A stretch of DNA of 9,162 bases. Origin: Spirochaetaceae bacterium. Its GTDB lineage: Bacteria > Spirochaetota > Spirochaetia > Treponematales > Breznakiellaceae. The notes beneath the pieces were generated by a model. The model worked only from the letters and a program-made list of their open reading frames with translations, was not told the origin of the DNA and searched no databases. Shown in pieces: positions 1 to 6,414 of this stretch. The position numbers and the translations under genes were made by a program. Where the stretch lies: positions 1-9,162 of the forward strand of contig JAITHR010000043.1 of NCBI GenBank assembly GCA_031279895.1, read 5' to 3'. Position 1 is the stretch's first letter; every line of letters begins with the position of its first letter.

Positions 1-62
1 GATTCCTCTTTTTCGGGAGCGCCGGATTTTCCCAGCCCGCCGGCCCGCCTCCGGCGGTTCCA

Positions 63-155
63 CAGCCTCCGGCTGTTTCATAAGCGTCCTGCGCAGCCTC
101 CGGCTGTTTCATAAGCGTCCTGCGCAGCCTCCGGCTGTTTCATAAGCGTCTTGCG
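63..155 (+). repeat. Three tandem 31-bp repeat units
   Basis: Three head-to-tail 31-bp units begin at 63, 94 and 125 with no spacers. Each starts with the hairpin CAGCC-TCC-GGCTG and ends with AAGCGTCCTGCG (one C to T change in the third unit). The unit is the same as the left arm of the type A element, so the array looks like repeated duplication of that arm. The third unit is the arm actually used by the element at 125-225. Confidence 0.9.
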
Positions 156-225
156 GAGCGCGGCAAAGCGGTCGTTGACTGCTTACAGGCGCGGGGCGGG
201 ACGCTGCCGGAACAGCCGGAGGCTG
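125..225 (+). repeat. Type A intergenic element, copy 1
   Basis: This is a 101-bp element with inverted ends. The left arm starts CAGCCTCCGGCTG and runs to AAGCGTCTTGCG. The right arm, read in reverse complement, also starts CAGCCTCCGGCTG and runs to CAGCGTCCCGCC. The centre contains the conserved stretch AGCGCGGCAAAGCGG followed by TTGACTGCTTACAGGCG. The right end lies 21 nt before the lipoprotein start codon. It could fold into one long imperfect hairpin, with a small hairpin at the base of each arm. Confidence 0.8.
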
Positions 226-232
226 CGGAGAC

Positions 233-239
233 GGAGGAG
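233..239 (+). promoter_or_regulatory. Ribosome-binding site of the lipoprotein gene
   Basis: GGAGGAG lies 6 nt before the ATG at 246 and 8 nt after the GGA-form hairpin at 213-225. The nearby GGAG inside the hairpin region gives a second, weaker match in the same mRNA segment. Confidence 0.75.
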
Positions 240-245
240 ATTTAT

Positions 246-704
246 ATGAAACAGAGAAAGCGCGATACACGTATTGCACTCGGAATGTTGGCGGTAGTGC
301 TGGCATTGGGTTTTGTCTTGACCGGCTGTGAGGAGGAAGATTCCGGCGGCGGGGGCGGGGGCGGGTATCACCTTAAATGGGGAATAACGGACACCACCTA
401 CAATGCGGTGTATTCGACTATCCAAAACCGGGGTTGGACTGTTGCCGGTAGCGGCGTCAATTGGGCATTGGGAACCGGCGGCACCGCGAACAGTGTGTAT
501 GCCTATTGCACCAATAATCTTACCTTTGTCGATTACGGTGATTTTGACGGTTCGCTTGAAGCGTGCATCAATTTTTCAAGAAGCGGGGTTTCGGCTCCGG
601 CAGGATTGAAAGCAAGCGCGCACGGTAACAGCGGTAGTATGCCCTTAGCCGGTATTTTTGACGGCGGCGGCGTGGCGGTGCTGTTTTACATAACAAAGAA
701 TTAG
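246..704 (+). CDS. Small predicted lipoprotein, function unknown
   Basis: This 152-residue protein has a clear lipoprotein signal: basic residues (KQRKR) at 2-6, a hydrophobic stretch from about residue 10, and the lipobox LTGC with the lipidated cysteine at residue 28. An acidic patch (EEED, 29-32) and a run of seven glycines follow, probably a flexible tether. The remaining ~110 residues are polar, rich in Gly, Ser, Asn and aromatic residues, and lack membrane segments, so the mature protein should sit in the periplasm or on the outer membrane. I do not recognise the domain. The start is supported by GGAGGAG at 233-239, 6 nt before ATG. It is the first of three same-strand envelope-type genes, each with its own type A element in front; no promoter of standard form is visible. 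Confidence 0.8.
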   Translation: MKQRKRDTRIALGMLAVVLALGFVLTGCEEEDSGGGGGGGYHLKWGITDTTYNAVYSTIQNRGWTVAGSGVNWALGTGGTANSVYAYCTNNLTFVDYGDFDGSLEACINFSRSGVSAPAGLKASAHGNSGSMPLAGIFDGGGVAVLFYITKN

Positions 705-718
705 TTTTTCCCGCCAGC

Positions 719-820
719 CCGTCTCCGACGGTTCCATAAGCGTCTTGCGAAGCGCGGCAAAGCGGTCGTTGACTGCTTACAGGCGTAACGCGGGACGCTG
801 TTTAGAACAGCCGGAGGCTG
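719..820 (+). repeat. Type A intergenic element, copy 2
   Basis: This 102-bp copy lies between the lipoprotein gene (stop at 704) and the beta-barrel-like gene (start at 855). Its left end carries the CCGTC-TCC-GACGG stem version while the right end carries CAGCC-GGA-GGCTG, so the two terminal hairpins belong to different sequence classes although each is a perfect palindrome by itself. The central TTGACTGCTTACAGGCG block is the same as in copy 1. A further partial GGAGACGG stretch follows at 822-829. Confidence 0.8.
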
Positions 821-854
821 CGGAGACGGCGGCGGAGACAGAGGAGATTGTATT

Positions 855-1445
855 ATGAAGATTTTTCGTGTGAAGAAAGTATGCGCGGCGGCGGCGGTTC
901 TGTACTGCCTGAGCGCCGCGCCGGTATCGGCGTTTGACCCGACCAGTTTTCCCAACGCGGTGGACGGCGCGTGGATGCTGAACCTGGGGGCCGGCGTGGG
1001 GATGTACTTCCAAGACAAGGAAGTTACGGTTCCCATCGTCTTTTCGTTTGAACGCGCCCTGCCTATAAGCGTGCCTTTATCAGTGGGCGGTATTGTCGGG
1101 TTCACCATATTCGAACACAACTATTATTCCGTCATAGGTAATGACATGAATGGTAATGCTATTTATGACGATGACCAATCTTACAAATCCATAGCGTTTG
1201 GTATACCGATGGGGGTTCGGCTCGCTTACCACTTTAACTTTGAGGTGGATGAGCTTGACGTGTATGCGGCCATTGATTTGGGGTTGACCCTTGCGGTAGG
1301 AACCGTCCCAATCGACCCCGTTACCTTTCTCTTCGGTGCGCACGTGGGAGTCCGGTACTTCTTTGGCGGGCCCGTGGGAGTGTTTCTTGAAGTCGGCGCG
1401 ATTGAACCCCACATCGCGGCTGCGGGCATAGGCTTCAGGTTCTAG
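855..1445 (+). CDS. Small predicted outer-membrane beta-barrel-like protein
   Basis: This 196-residue protein starts with a signal peptide: basic n-region (K2, R5, K7, K8), hydrophobic core 9-22 and a likely signal peptidase I site after VSA at 24-26. The mature part has alternating hydrophobic/polar strands rich in Gly and aromatic residues (around 43-52, 75-85, 115-128, 137-150, 160-170) and ends in Phe (GIGFRF), the usual last residue of outer-membrane barrels. A polar Asn/Asp/Tyr-rich stretch at about 88-110 is a candidate surface loop. These features suggest a small barrel of roughly eight strands, but I recognise no named family. ATG is preceded by GAGGAG at 841-846, 8 nt away. It lies between two type A elements. 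Confidence 0.75.
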   Translation: MKIFRVKKVCAAAAVLYCLSAAPVSAFDPTSFPNAVDGAWMLNLGAGVGMYFQDKEVTVPIVFSFERALPISVPLSVGGIVGFTIFEHNYYSVIGNDMNGNAIYDDDQSYKSIAFGIPMGVRLAYHFNFEVDELDVYAAIDLGLTLAVGTVPIDPVTFLFGAHVGVRYFFGGPVGVFLEVGAIEPHIAAAGIGFRF

Positions 1446-1461
1446 CTTTTTTCCCGCCTGC

Positions 1462-1563
1462 CAGCCTCCGGCTGTTCTCTAAGCGGCCTGCGGAGCGGCT
1501 GTAACCGGTCATTGATTGCTTACAGTCGCAACGCGGGACGCTGTTTAGAACAGCCGGAGGCTG
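1462..1563 (+). repeat. Type A intergenic element, copy 3
   Basis: This copy is exactly 102 bp, the same length as copy 2, between the barrel-like gene (stop at 1445) and the LpoB-like gene (start at 1616). Both terminal hairpins are of the CAGCC class. The centre is the most diverged copy (CTGTAACCGGTCATTGATTGC), but the right arm CGCGGGACGCTGTTTAGAAC matches copy 2. A separate CCGTC-GGA-GACGG module follows at 1582-1594, directly before the ribosome-binding site. Confidence 0.8.
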
Positions 1564-1602
1564 GCGGGACGCAGTTTGAAGCCGTCGGAGACGGTGAAAT
1601 GT

Positions 1603-1609
1603 AAAGGAG
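1603..1609 (+). promoter_or_regulatory. Ribosome-binding site of the LpoB-like gene
   Basis: AAAGGAG lies 6 nt before the ATG at 1616 and fixes that start. It lies 8 nt after the GGA-loop hairpin at 1582-1594, the same arrangement as in front of the other genes here. Confidence 0.75.
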
Positions 1610-1615
1610 TTCTTT

Positions 1616-2502
1616 ATGAAAAGAATTTTGATAAAAAGAATAGTGAGGAGTATGCTTCTCACCGGTTGTCTCGCGGCGTTCGCGCCCCTGACTGTAGTAT
1701 ATGCGGGCGGCGGCGCCCAAATGCCGTCGCTCCCAAGCAGCGTGGTTCCCAAGGAAAACGAGTCCGAAGTGGTGGTGCGGTATATGTCCTCCAATAAGCG
1801 GGCAAAAGGATCGGTCAGGGTGTTCATTGACGGGGAACTGCGGGCAACGGTACGGGCGGAATCGAGCGAGCGGATGATCGTGCCGGACGGGGAACACACG
1901 ATCATGGTGCAGAACGGCGCCAACGCCAAGCGGAGCGCCACGAGCAGGTTCGACGTGGAGCGGAACCGCATCGTGTTCAAGGTTGCGCGGATAAGCGGCT
2001 CGCACATCGGCCTCAATCAGGACGCGAAAACGGATCTGGGCGAGAGCGCGGGGCAGCAGGCGACCGCGGCGGCAAAGCCCAAGCCCAAGACAAGCGCGCC
2101 GGCGCGGAGCAACAGCCTCGAAGAGGCGGTAACCGCCGCGGCGGAACGGCTCATCAACGCGCTGCCGGAACGGGGAACCGTGGCGGTCATCAGCGTCTCC
2201 ACCAGAAACCGCCAGGAGGGAACCTACGTCATAACCGAGCTTGAATATATGCTCGTGAACTCGGCGTGGAACGATTTCAAAATCGTTGACCGGCGCTCCC
2301 TCGAATTCCTCCGCTCCGAACAAAGTTCCAGGCATCAGGGGAGGTGGACGATGACAGCGCGGTTTCCATGGGCAAGCTGCTGGGAGCTACCATTGTCATC
2401 ACCGGCGCGATCAGCCAGCTCTCGTCGACGAGCACCATTTCTTTCAAAGCGCTGGACGTGAAAACCGCCGAAATCCTCGCCATGGAGCGCCAGCAATACT
2501 AA
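1616..2502 (+). pseudogene. LpoB/CsgG-like envelope protein, frameshifted near codon 236
   Basis: The reading frame opened at 1616 codes for a signal peptide (likely cleavage after VYA at 28-30), a domain at ~50-130 containing VRVFIDGELRATV and VPDGEHTIMV that recalls PEGA-type beta domains, a Lys/Pro/Ala linker (~145-165), and from ~167 a domain like spirochaetal LpoB/CsgG-type proteins (SLEEAVTAAAERL, TVAVISVS, FKIVDRRSLEFLRSEQ). After codon 236 that frame gives a nonsense tail ending at 2461. The next frame continues the family sequence (KFQASGEVDDDSAVSMGKLL, ATIVITGAIS, ISFKALDVKTAEILAMERQQY without a break) to TAA at 2500-2502. One A appears to be missing from the A-run at 2322-2324; restoring it gives 295 residues. 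It could be a true inactivating mutation or a sequencing error. No standard slippery heptamer is visible. A lipobox-like LTGC at 15-18 is probably fortuitous, because hydrophobic residues continue after it. Confidence 0.8.
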
Positions 2503-2517
2503 CCCGCCGGCGGCGGG
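2503..2517 (+). terminator. GC hairpin directly after the LpoB-like stop codon
   Basis: CCCGCC-GGC-GGCGGG is a perfect 6-bp stem with a 3-nt loop, starting at the base after TAA. It could act as a transcription end or protect the 3' end of the mRNA, but no T-run follows, so the terminator role is only possible. Confidence 0.35.
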
Positions 2518-2583
2518 TGGCACAACGGCTTCCTGCAAAGCGGCTCACAGCGGGCGGCGACAGACTAGCTGCCTCCGGCGGCT

Positions 2584-2602
2584 GGGGGGTCATAGACCCC
2601 CC
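2584..2602. repeat. Perfect G/C-run inverted repeat
   Basis: GGGGGGTC-ATA-GACCCCCC forms an 8-bp stem with a 3-nt loop, followed by a second C-run. It lies between the LpoB-like gene and type B copy A. No T-run follows on either strand, so I do not call it a terminator. Confidence 0.7.
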
Positions 2603-2623
2603 AAACCCCCCACCGACACGAGA

Positions 2624-2799
2624 CGCGCCGCGCCCCGAACCACGACAAGCCCCTTACTACGCACAACAACGCACGGCTCCCGAACCGCCCGCCGTTGCGC
2701 GAAGCGTAGCCGCGCCTCAACAGCACTGATTCGCTCACCGGACAAGGTGTTGCACCACTTGGAGGCAACAGGCGGCCTTGCTGAGACAGCCGGAGGCTG
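2624..2799 (+). repeat. Type B repeat, copy A
   Basis: This copy carries the conserved type B blocks in order: GCACAACAACGCACGGCTCC (2659-2678), GCGCGAAGCGTAGCCGCGCC (about 2697-2716), CTCACCGGACAAGGTGTTGC (about 2734-2753), a GGCAACAGGCGGCC block, and the terminal CAGCC-GGA-GGCTG hairpin (2787-2799). The left end lacks the TCC hairpin found in copies B, D and E and is joined to the G/C-run inverted repeat. Confidence 0.8.
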
Positions 2800-2814
2800 C
2801 GGAGGCTGCGGAGG

Positions 2815-3315
2815 CTATGTTTGATAGTCCTCGCTCCAACCATGCCCGATTTCCCAATGAACGTCGATAGTTATTTCCAACGGAACCTTCCGCAAATCAA
2901 ACTCATCTTTAACAAGGTCTTCTATGCGGTCATTCATCCAGCTCCCGCACATAAGCTGAAAAACCCCGTCTTTTTTTTGAAAAATTCTGCCCCGCGGAAT
3001 GTGCGTGTAATCTTTCGTAAAAATCCCCGGGTCTTTTTTTTGGGCAAGCGCTCTGTTTCTTTGCTTTTGCCACCAGGACTTGTGCAGGGTACTTATAGTT
3101 TTAAGCCCGTTACGGTTGAACTGCAAATCGCCGGCATTAACCGTGCTCACTCCGAAAAGTTCGTCGTTAGCTGGATCATACCAAAAAATGCCGACCTTGG
3201 GATCGTCTTGGAATTCAAAATTGTCAGACATTGATTTCATTACATTCCGCCGTTCTTCTTCGGACATTTCTTTTAAACAAGATTCTTGTCGGGCTTCTTC
3301 AAATAATTTACCCAT
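2815..3315 (-). CDS. Unrecognised 166-residue soluble protein
   Basis: The protein has no signal peptide or membrane segment and is highly charged. A Glu/Lys-rich helix (about 3-30) is followed by a part with VGIFWYDPANDELFGV at 41-56, a Trp/basic segment LHKSWWQKQRNRAL at 77-90, HIPRGRIFQKKDGVFQLMCG at 105-124, and an acidic, aromatic C-terminus (IHVHW-like DVHWEIGHGWSED at 151-163). The pattern has the look of a small conserved cytoplasmic family, but I cannot name it. ATG is preceded by AAAGGAGG (plus positions 3321-3328), a strong ribosome-binding site. It is the only minus-strand gene in the left half. It lies in AT-richer sequence than its surroundings and is bracketed by two type B copies in the same orientation, which suggests separate acquisition. 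Its function is unknown. Confidence 0.75.
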   Translation of the reverse strand: MGKLFEEARQESCLKEMSEEERRNVMKSMSDNFEFQDDPKVGIFWYDPANDELFGVSTVNAGDLQFNRNGLKTISTLHKSWWQKQRNRALAQKKDPGIFTKDYTHIPRGRIFQKKDGVFQLMCGSWMNDRIEDLVKDEFDLRKVPLEITIDVHWEIGHGWSEDYQT

Positions 3316-3320
3316 GGAAA

Positions 3321-3328
3321 CCTCCTTT
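3321..3328 (-). promoter_or_regulatory. Strong ribosome-binding site of the 166-residue protein gene
   Basis: On the minus strand this reads AAAGGAGG, 5 nt before the ATG at 3315-3313. It decides the start codon. Confidence 0.8.
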
Positions 3329-3332
3329 TTCT

Positions 3333-3361
3333 ATTATGCCCTTAACCAGAGAGATTAACAA
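3333..3361 (-). promoter_or_regulatory. Possible sigma-70-type promoter for the 166-residue protein gene
   Basis: On the minus strand TTGTTA (3361-3356) and CATAAT (3338-3333) are 17 nt apart, close to the standard spacing and boxes. The predicted start of transcription (about 3326) would fall inside the ribosome-binding site at 3321-3328, which makes this match doubtful. Other AT-rich sequence further upstream (TATAAA near 3388-3393) is an alternative. Confidence 0.3.
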
Positions 3362-3426
3362 TATCCGCATAAAAAACCGCGTTTTTATAGGTGAGAGAGT
3401 AATGGTACGCAGGATCTGAGGTTCAA

Positions 3427-3476
3427 CCGGTCAGTCCGCTTACTTCCCATGCGGCGCCCTTTAGCGGACCGACCGG
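3427..3476. repeat. Imperfect 14-bp inverted repeat
   Basis: CCGGTCAGTCCGCT (3427-3440) pairs with AGCGGACCGACCGG (3463-3476) at 13 of 14 positions around a 22-nt loop. The one mismatch is A-C on plus-strand RNA but U-G on minus-strand RNA, so a minus-strand transcript would pair along the whole stem. It lies about 110 nt upstream of the minus-strand 166-residue gene and next to type B copy B. Its role is unknown; no T-run follows. Confidence 0.65.
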
Positions 3477-3495
3477 CGGTGAGGCGTGGCGCGGG

Positions 3496-3698
3496 CCGTC
3501 TCCGACGGTTCTATAAGCTTCTTGCCACGCGCCCGAACAACGACCCGCCCCGAACAACGCACAACAACGCACGGCTCCCAAACCGTCGGAGACGGCGCGA
3601 GAGCGTAGCCGCGCCTGGTCTGTGTCAGCCCCCTCACCGGACAAGGTGTTGCACCATTCGGAAACAACAGGCGGCCATGCCGGAACAGCCGGAGGCTG
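3496..3698 (+). repeat. Type B repeat, copy B
   Basis: This copy is bounded by CCGTC-TCC-GACGG (3496-3508) on the left and CAGCC-GGA-GGCTG (3686-3698) on the right, 203 bp in all. It carries the conserved blocks GCACAACAACGCACGGCTCC (3559-3578), GAGCGTAGCCGCGCC (3600-3614) and CTCACCGGACAAGGTGTTGC (3633-3652). It is odd in having a third module, CCGTC-GGA-GACGG (3583-3595), where the other copies have unrelated sequence of similar length. Its GGA end points toward def. Confidence 0.85.
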
Positions 3699-3783
3699 GG
3701 CGGCCATGCTGAAACAGCCGGAGGCTGGGCGGCCATGCTGAAACAGCCGGAGGCTGCGGCCATGCTGAAGCCGTCGGAGACGG
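3670..3783 (+). repeat. Tandem ~29-bp hairpin units upstream of def
   Basis: Four head-to-tail units share GGCCATGC followed by a GGA-loop hairpin: 3686-3698, 3715-3727, 3744-3756 (all CAGCC class, spaced 29 bp) and 3771-3783 (CCGTC class, 27 bp on). The last unit swaps both sides of the stem while keeping the flanking GGCCATGCTGAA and the GGA loop. Confidence 0.85.
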
Positions 3784-3812
3784 TTGTTTATAAATTTTTT
3801 TTTATATATTAT
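3784..3812 (+). promoter_or_regulatory. Candidate promoter of def
   Basis: TTGTTT (3784-3789) and TATTAT (3807-3812) are 17 nt apart in a strongly AT-rich stretch right after the last hairpin unit. A start about 7 nt downstream of the second box falls at or next to the def ATG (3819), so the transcript could be almost leaderless. This fits the lack of a ribosome-binding site. It is inferred from sequence only. Confidence 0.4.
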
Positions 3813-3818
3813 AAGAAT

Positions 3819-4334
3819 ATGGAAATCATCATCTTCGGTAATGAACTTCTGAGACAAAAAGCGGAACCGGTCAAAGATTTTAACAGGGAACTTAAAACTT
3901 TTTTGGAAAACTTCCTCAATACGATGCGTAAAGAAAAAGGAATCGGCCTTGCGGGGCCGCAGGTCGGGTTTATGAAACGGATCTTCGCGGTCCAGACGGA
4001 GAAAGATGTTCCGCTCGTGTTCATCAATCCCTCTATCGTAGAAACCTCTCAGGAAATGGTGAAATACGAGGAGGGGTGCCTGTCCATCCCCAAAGTGTGG
4101 GCCGAAATAACCCGCCCCGAAACCGTGCGCGTCCAGGCGTGGAACGAGCGCGGGAGGCCTTTCACCCTGGAGGCGGAAGGAATCCTTGCCAGAGCGGTCC
4201 TCCATGAATACGACCATCTGGAAGGCATCCTGTTCATTGACCGCCTTTCGGAACTAAAACGAAACAAACTCATCGCCAAGTTTGAGAAAATCAGGGCCCT
4301 CGGTTATGCGGATACTGTTTGCGGGAAACCCTAA
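3819..4334 (+). CDS. def: Peptide deformylase
   Basis: This enzyme removes the formyl group from the N-terminal methionine of new proteins in the cytoplasm, using a metal ion (usually Fe2+). All three family motifs are present in the 171-residue product: GIGLAGPQVG at 41-50 (the usual second Ala replaced by Gly), EEGCLSIP at 84-91 with metal ligand Cys87, and HEYDHLEGILF at 129-139 with ligands His129 and His133 and catalytic Glu130. The length is typical. I chose ATG at 3819 because MEIIIFGNELLRQKAEPV matches the usual def N-terminus; the open frame extends upstream to 3735 only through repeat units. There is no clear ribosome-binding site before this ATG. It overlaps fmt by 29 nt, the classic pairing of the deformylating and formylating enzymes. 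Confidence 0.96.
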   Translation: MEIIIFGNELLRQKAEPVKDFNRELKTFLENFLNTMRKEKGIGLAGPQVGFMKRIFAVQTEKDVPLVFINPSIVETSQEMVKYEEGCLSIPKVWAEITRPETVRVQAWNERGRPFTLEAEGILARAVLHEYDHLEGILFIDRLSELKRNKLIAKFEKIRALGYADTVCGKP

Positions 4335-5307
4335 GATAGGCATTCCGGCGCTGGAAGCGTCGTCGCCTCTCAAAACCCCCGGGGTGGAACTGGCGGGCGT
4401 ACTGACCAATCCCGACCGCCCAAGCAGACGGGGCGGAAAGCCGGAACCCAGCGCCGTAAGCGCCGCAGCGTCCCTCCTTTCGGAAACACTGCGCGGACAG
4501 GGGTACCCGCCGCTCGTGCAGCTGAAACCGGACGCGCTCGACCGTACCGCGCTGGACATGATTGCCGCGATCGAGAGGCCGCCGGACCTGCTCGTCTCTT
4601 TTGCCTACGGCTCCCTCTTCAGCCCGGAATTCCTTGCCCTCTTCCCCCTGGGCGGCATCAATATCCACCCCAGCCTCCTCCCGCGCTATCGGGGCGCCGC
4701 GCCCATTCCCGCGGCCATCTTGAACAGGGACAAGGAAACCGGCGTTACCATACAAACCCTGGCGCCGGAAATGGACGCCGGCGCGGTACTCCTCCAAGAG
4801 AAAATCCTCCTCAGCGGACGGGAAACCGCCGCGAGCCTTAGCGAGACCGCGGCGCAAAAAGCAGGGGTCATGCTGTCCCAAGCCCTGGGCGCACTCCTCA
4901 AAGACGGCAAAGACGGCCTGCGCGGGTCCCCGCAGCAGGGGAACGTCAGTTATTGCCCCAGAATAAGCAAGGCGGAAGGGGCGATTACCTTCTCATGGAG
5001 CGCGGAGGAGATTGACGCCCGAATTCGCGCCTTTACCCCCTGGCCCCTCTCGTGGACCCGGCACAAAGACCGGCGCCTCTTCATCCTTGAGGCGGCTGCG
5101 GTCATCGAGACCGCCGAGACCGCCGAAGCGCGGCGCGGCCCTGTTCCGGGCGCGGTTTTAGGGGCGGACGAGGCGCGGGGAATACTGGTGCAGACCGGAT
5201 ACGGCATCCTTGGCGTTACCCGCCTCCAGTACCAGGCCAAAAAAGCCCTGGACTGGCGGGCGTTTCTCAACGGCGCCCACGGTATACTCCACGCGGTTCT
5301 GGGCTGA
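4306..5307 (+). CDS. fmt: Methionyl-tRNA formyltransferase
   Basis: This enzyme formylates the methionine on initiator tRNA with 10-formyl-tetrahydrofolate, supplying the formyl group that def later removes. The 333-residue product has the normal family length. It starts MRILFAGNPKIGIPAL, a variant of the usual FAGTPxFAVPxL. The folate-binding and catalytic region GGINIHPSLLPRYRGAAP spans 116-133, with catalytic Asn119 and His121 and the SLLP motif at 123-126; catalytic Asp157 is in EMDAG. The C-terminal tRNA-binding domain (about 215-330) shows RAFTPWPLSW and LQYQAKKALDWRAFLNG. A TTG 24 nt upstream is in frame, but ATG at 4306 gives the standard N-terminus. It lies inside the def 3' end, so translational coupling is likely; no strong ribosome-binding site is seen. 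Confidence 0.96.
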   Translation: MRILFAGNPKIGIPALEASSPLKTPGVELAGVLTNPDRPSRRGGKPEPSAVSAAASLLSETLRGQGYPPLVQLKPDALDRTALDMIAAIERPPDLLVSFAYGSLFSPEFLALFPLGGINIHPSLLPRYRGAAPIPAAILNRDKETGVTIQTLAPEMDAGAVLLQEKILLSGRETAASLSETAAQKAGVMLSQALGALLKDGKDGLRGSPQQGNVSYCPRISKAEGAITFSWSAEEIDARIRAFTPWPLSWTRHKDRRLFILEAAAVIETAETAEARRGPVPGAVLGADEARGILVQTGYGILGVTRLQYQAKKALDWRAFLNGAHGILHAVLG

Positions 5308-5319
5308 AACGAGGCTTTT

Positions 5320-6366
5320 ATGACTCAGAGCAAGACCGATTCCCGCGAGGAATCATCGAAAAAAGCCGGCTCCCCCCTGCGCTTCTTTGTGTTTATGGCG
5401 CTCTGCCTTACGGTGTTCGTGGGGGTTATCGCGGCGGCGGTCTTTTTCACCGCTGTTCGCGGCGCGGAAGAGACCATGGTGCCGGACGTGCGGGGCAAAG
5501 AGCTTACCGACGCCCTCCTTGAGTTACAGGAAAAAGAGCTGTACCCGAAGATTTACCTCCGGTATTCCCAGTCAAGCCATGACAAAGGGACCATACTGGA
5601 GCAGGATCCCGCGGTGGGAACCATTGTCAAAGCCGGAAGGCGGATAAATCTGGTGGTAAGCCAGGGGGTGGTGGTTAATGTGGTGGAAAACTATATTAAC
5701 CGCAACATAAGCGACGTGCGGATGGAGATACAGACCCTCTTCACCTCGACCGCCCAGCCGCTCCTTTTTTTGAAAGAGCCTTTCATGTACGAATACGCGC
5801 CGGAGCCGGTCGGCACTATCCTCCAGCAGAAGCCCGCCCCGGGAACCGGCATCACGGGACGTACCGCGCTTGAGTTCGTGGTAAGCCAGGGCCCGGAAAA
5901 CGCGGTCATGCCGGCCCCGTCGTTTGTGGGTATGTCGATGGACGCGGCCCTTGCGAAGATAAGCCGGCTGGAGATTGATTTCGCCTTTACCCTGCGGTAC
6001 GCGCAGGCCGGCGAGCGGGTGGGAACGGTGGTATTTCAGGACCCGGAGGCCGATACCGCCGTAAACGCGGACACGCGGGTCTATCTTACGGTGGCGTCCC
6101 CTACGGAAACGGATACCGACGACGAACAAGTCTTTTCCCTGTTTACCTATGCCATGCCCCAAAACCCCTATCCCCTTGCGACGCGCCTCGAAGCACTGAT
6201 CCCCTCCGGCGAGCGGCGGGACCTTATCGCGGTTCCCTACCGCGGCGGGGAGTTCACTGTTCCCTACCACCTGCCGGTCGGCTCCCTCCTTATCCTTTCC
6301 ATACTTAACCGCGAGATACACCGTGAAGTGGTGATAGGGTCGCGGGAAATGTACCCCTCCTATTAA
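5320..6366 (+). CDS. Membrane-anchored PASTA-domain protein
   Basis: This 348-residue protein has a short cytoplasmic tail (1-19, charged), one membrane segment (about 20-45) and an external part with three PASTA-like repeats at about 51-117, 118-191 and 195-259. The repeats show the family marks VPDVRGKELTDALLEL, ILEQDPAVGTIVKAG, INLVVSQG, ILQQKPAPGTGI, LEFVVSQG, and VVFQDPEADTAVNADTRVYL. PASTA domains bind peptidoglycan fragments or beta-lactams in kinases and penicillin-binding proteins of other bacteria. No kinase or transpeptidase domain is present, so this is a stand-alone receptor or scaffold type. The C-terminal ~80 residues (270-348) are not PASTA-like and match nothing I recognise. 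GAGG at 5311-5314 precedes ATG. It starts 12 nt after fmt and is probably co-transcribed with def and fmt; a direct functional tie is not obvious. Confidence 0.88.
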   Translation: MTQSKTDSREESSKKAGSPLRFFVFMALCLTVFVGVIAAAVFFTAVRGAEETMVPDVRGKELTDALLELQEKELYPKIYLRYSQSSHDKGTILEQDPAVGTIVKAGRRINLVVSQGVVVNVVENYINRNISDVRMEIQTLFTSTAQPLLFLKEPFMYEYAPEPVGTILQQKPAPGTGITGRTALEFVVSQGPENAVMPAPSFVGMSMDAALAKISRLEIDFAFTLRYAQAGERVGTVVFQDPEADTAVNADTRVYLTVASPTETDTDDEQVFSLFTYAMPQNPYPLATRLEALIPSGERRDLIAVPYRGGEFTVPYHLPVGSLLILSILNREIHREVVIGSREMYPSY

Positions 6367-6414
6367 GCCCTCCGGTTACAGGCCCGCCCCTCTCCGCCTC
6401 TCTCCGCCGCGGTA

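Larger units (their letters stand above)
1..245. other. Repeat-filled intergenic region upstream of the lipoprotein gene
   Basis: No gene is convincing here. The first ~44 bases resemble the short C/G-rich stretch with a T-run that follows the stop codons of the next two genes, so the end of an upstream gene may lie just outside the window. The rest holds one CCGCC-type 13-bp hairpin (45-57), three tandem 31-bp units (63-155) and the first type A element (125-225). The region ends in a strong ribosome-binding site, GGAGGAG at 233-239. ORFs read through this stretch consist only of repeat sequence. Confidence 0.6.
2503..2814. other. Repeat-rich intergenic region after the LpoB-like gene
   Basis: No gene is supported. 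The region begins with a perfect hairpin CCCGCC-GGC-GGCGGG (2503-2517) directly after the LpoB-like stop codon, but without the T-run of a standard terminator. It then has an imperfect TCC module near 2569-2581, the hairpin GGGGGGTC-ATA-GACCCCCC (2584-2602), type B copy A (2624-2799) and direct copies of GGAGGCTGCGG next to the minus-strand gene's stop codon. The sequence GGCGGCGGGTGGCACA near the start recurs, inverted, at about 8254-8269. Confidence 0.65.
3316..3818. other. Intergenic region between divergent genes, largely repeats
   Basis: The left ~100 bp are AT-richer and belong to the upstream region of the minus-strand gene. After that come a 14-bp inverted repeat (3427-3440 with 3463-3476), type B copy B (3496-3698), a tandem 29-bp array (3670-3783) and an AT-rich stretch directly before def. 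Open frames exist across the repeats on both strands, but they only translate repeat sequence and are not supported as genes. Confidence 0.65.
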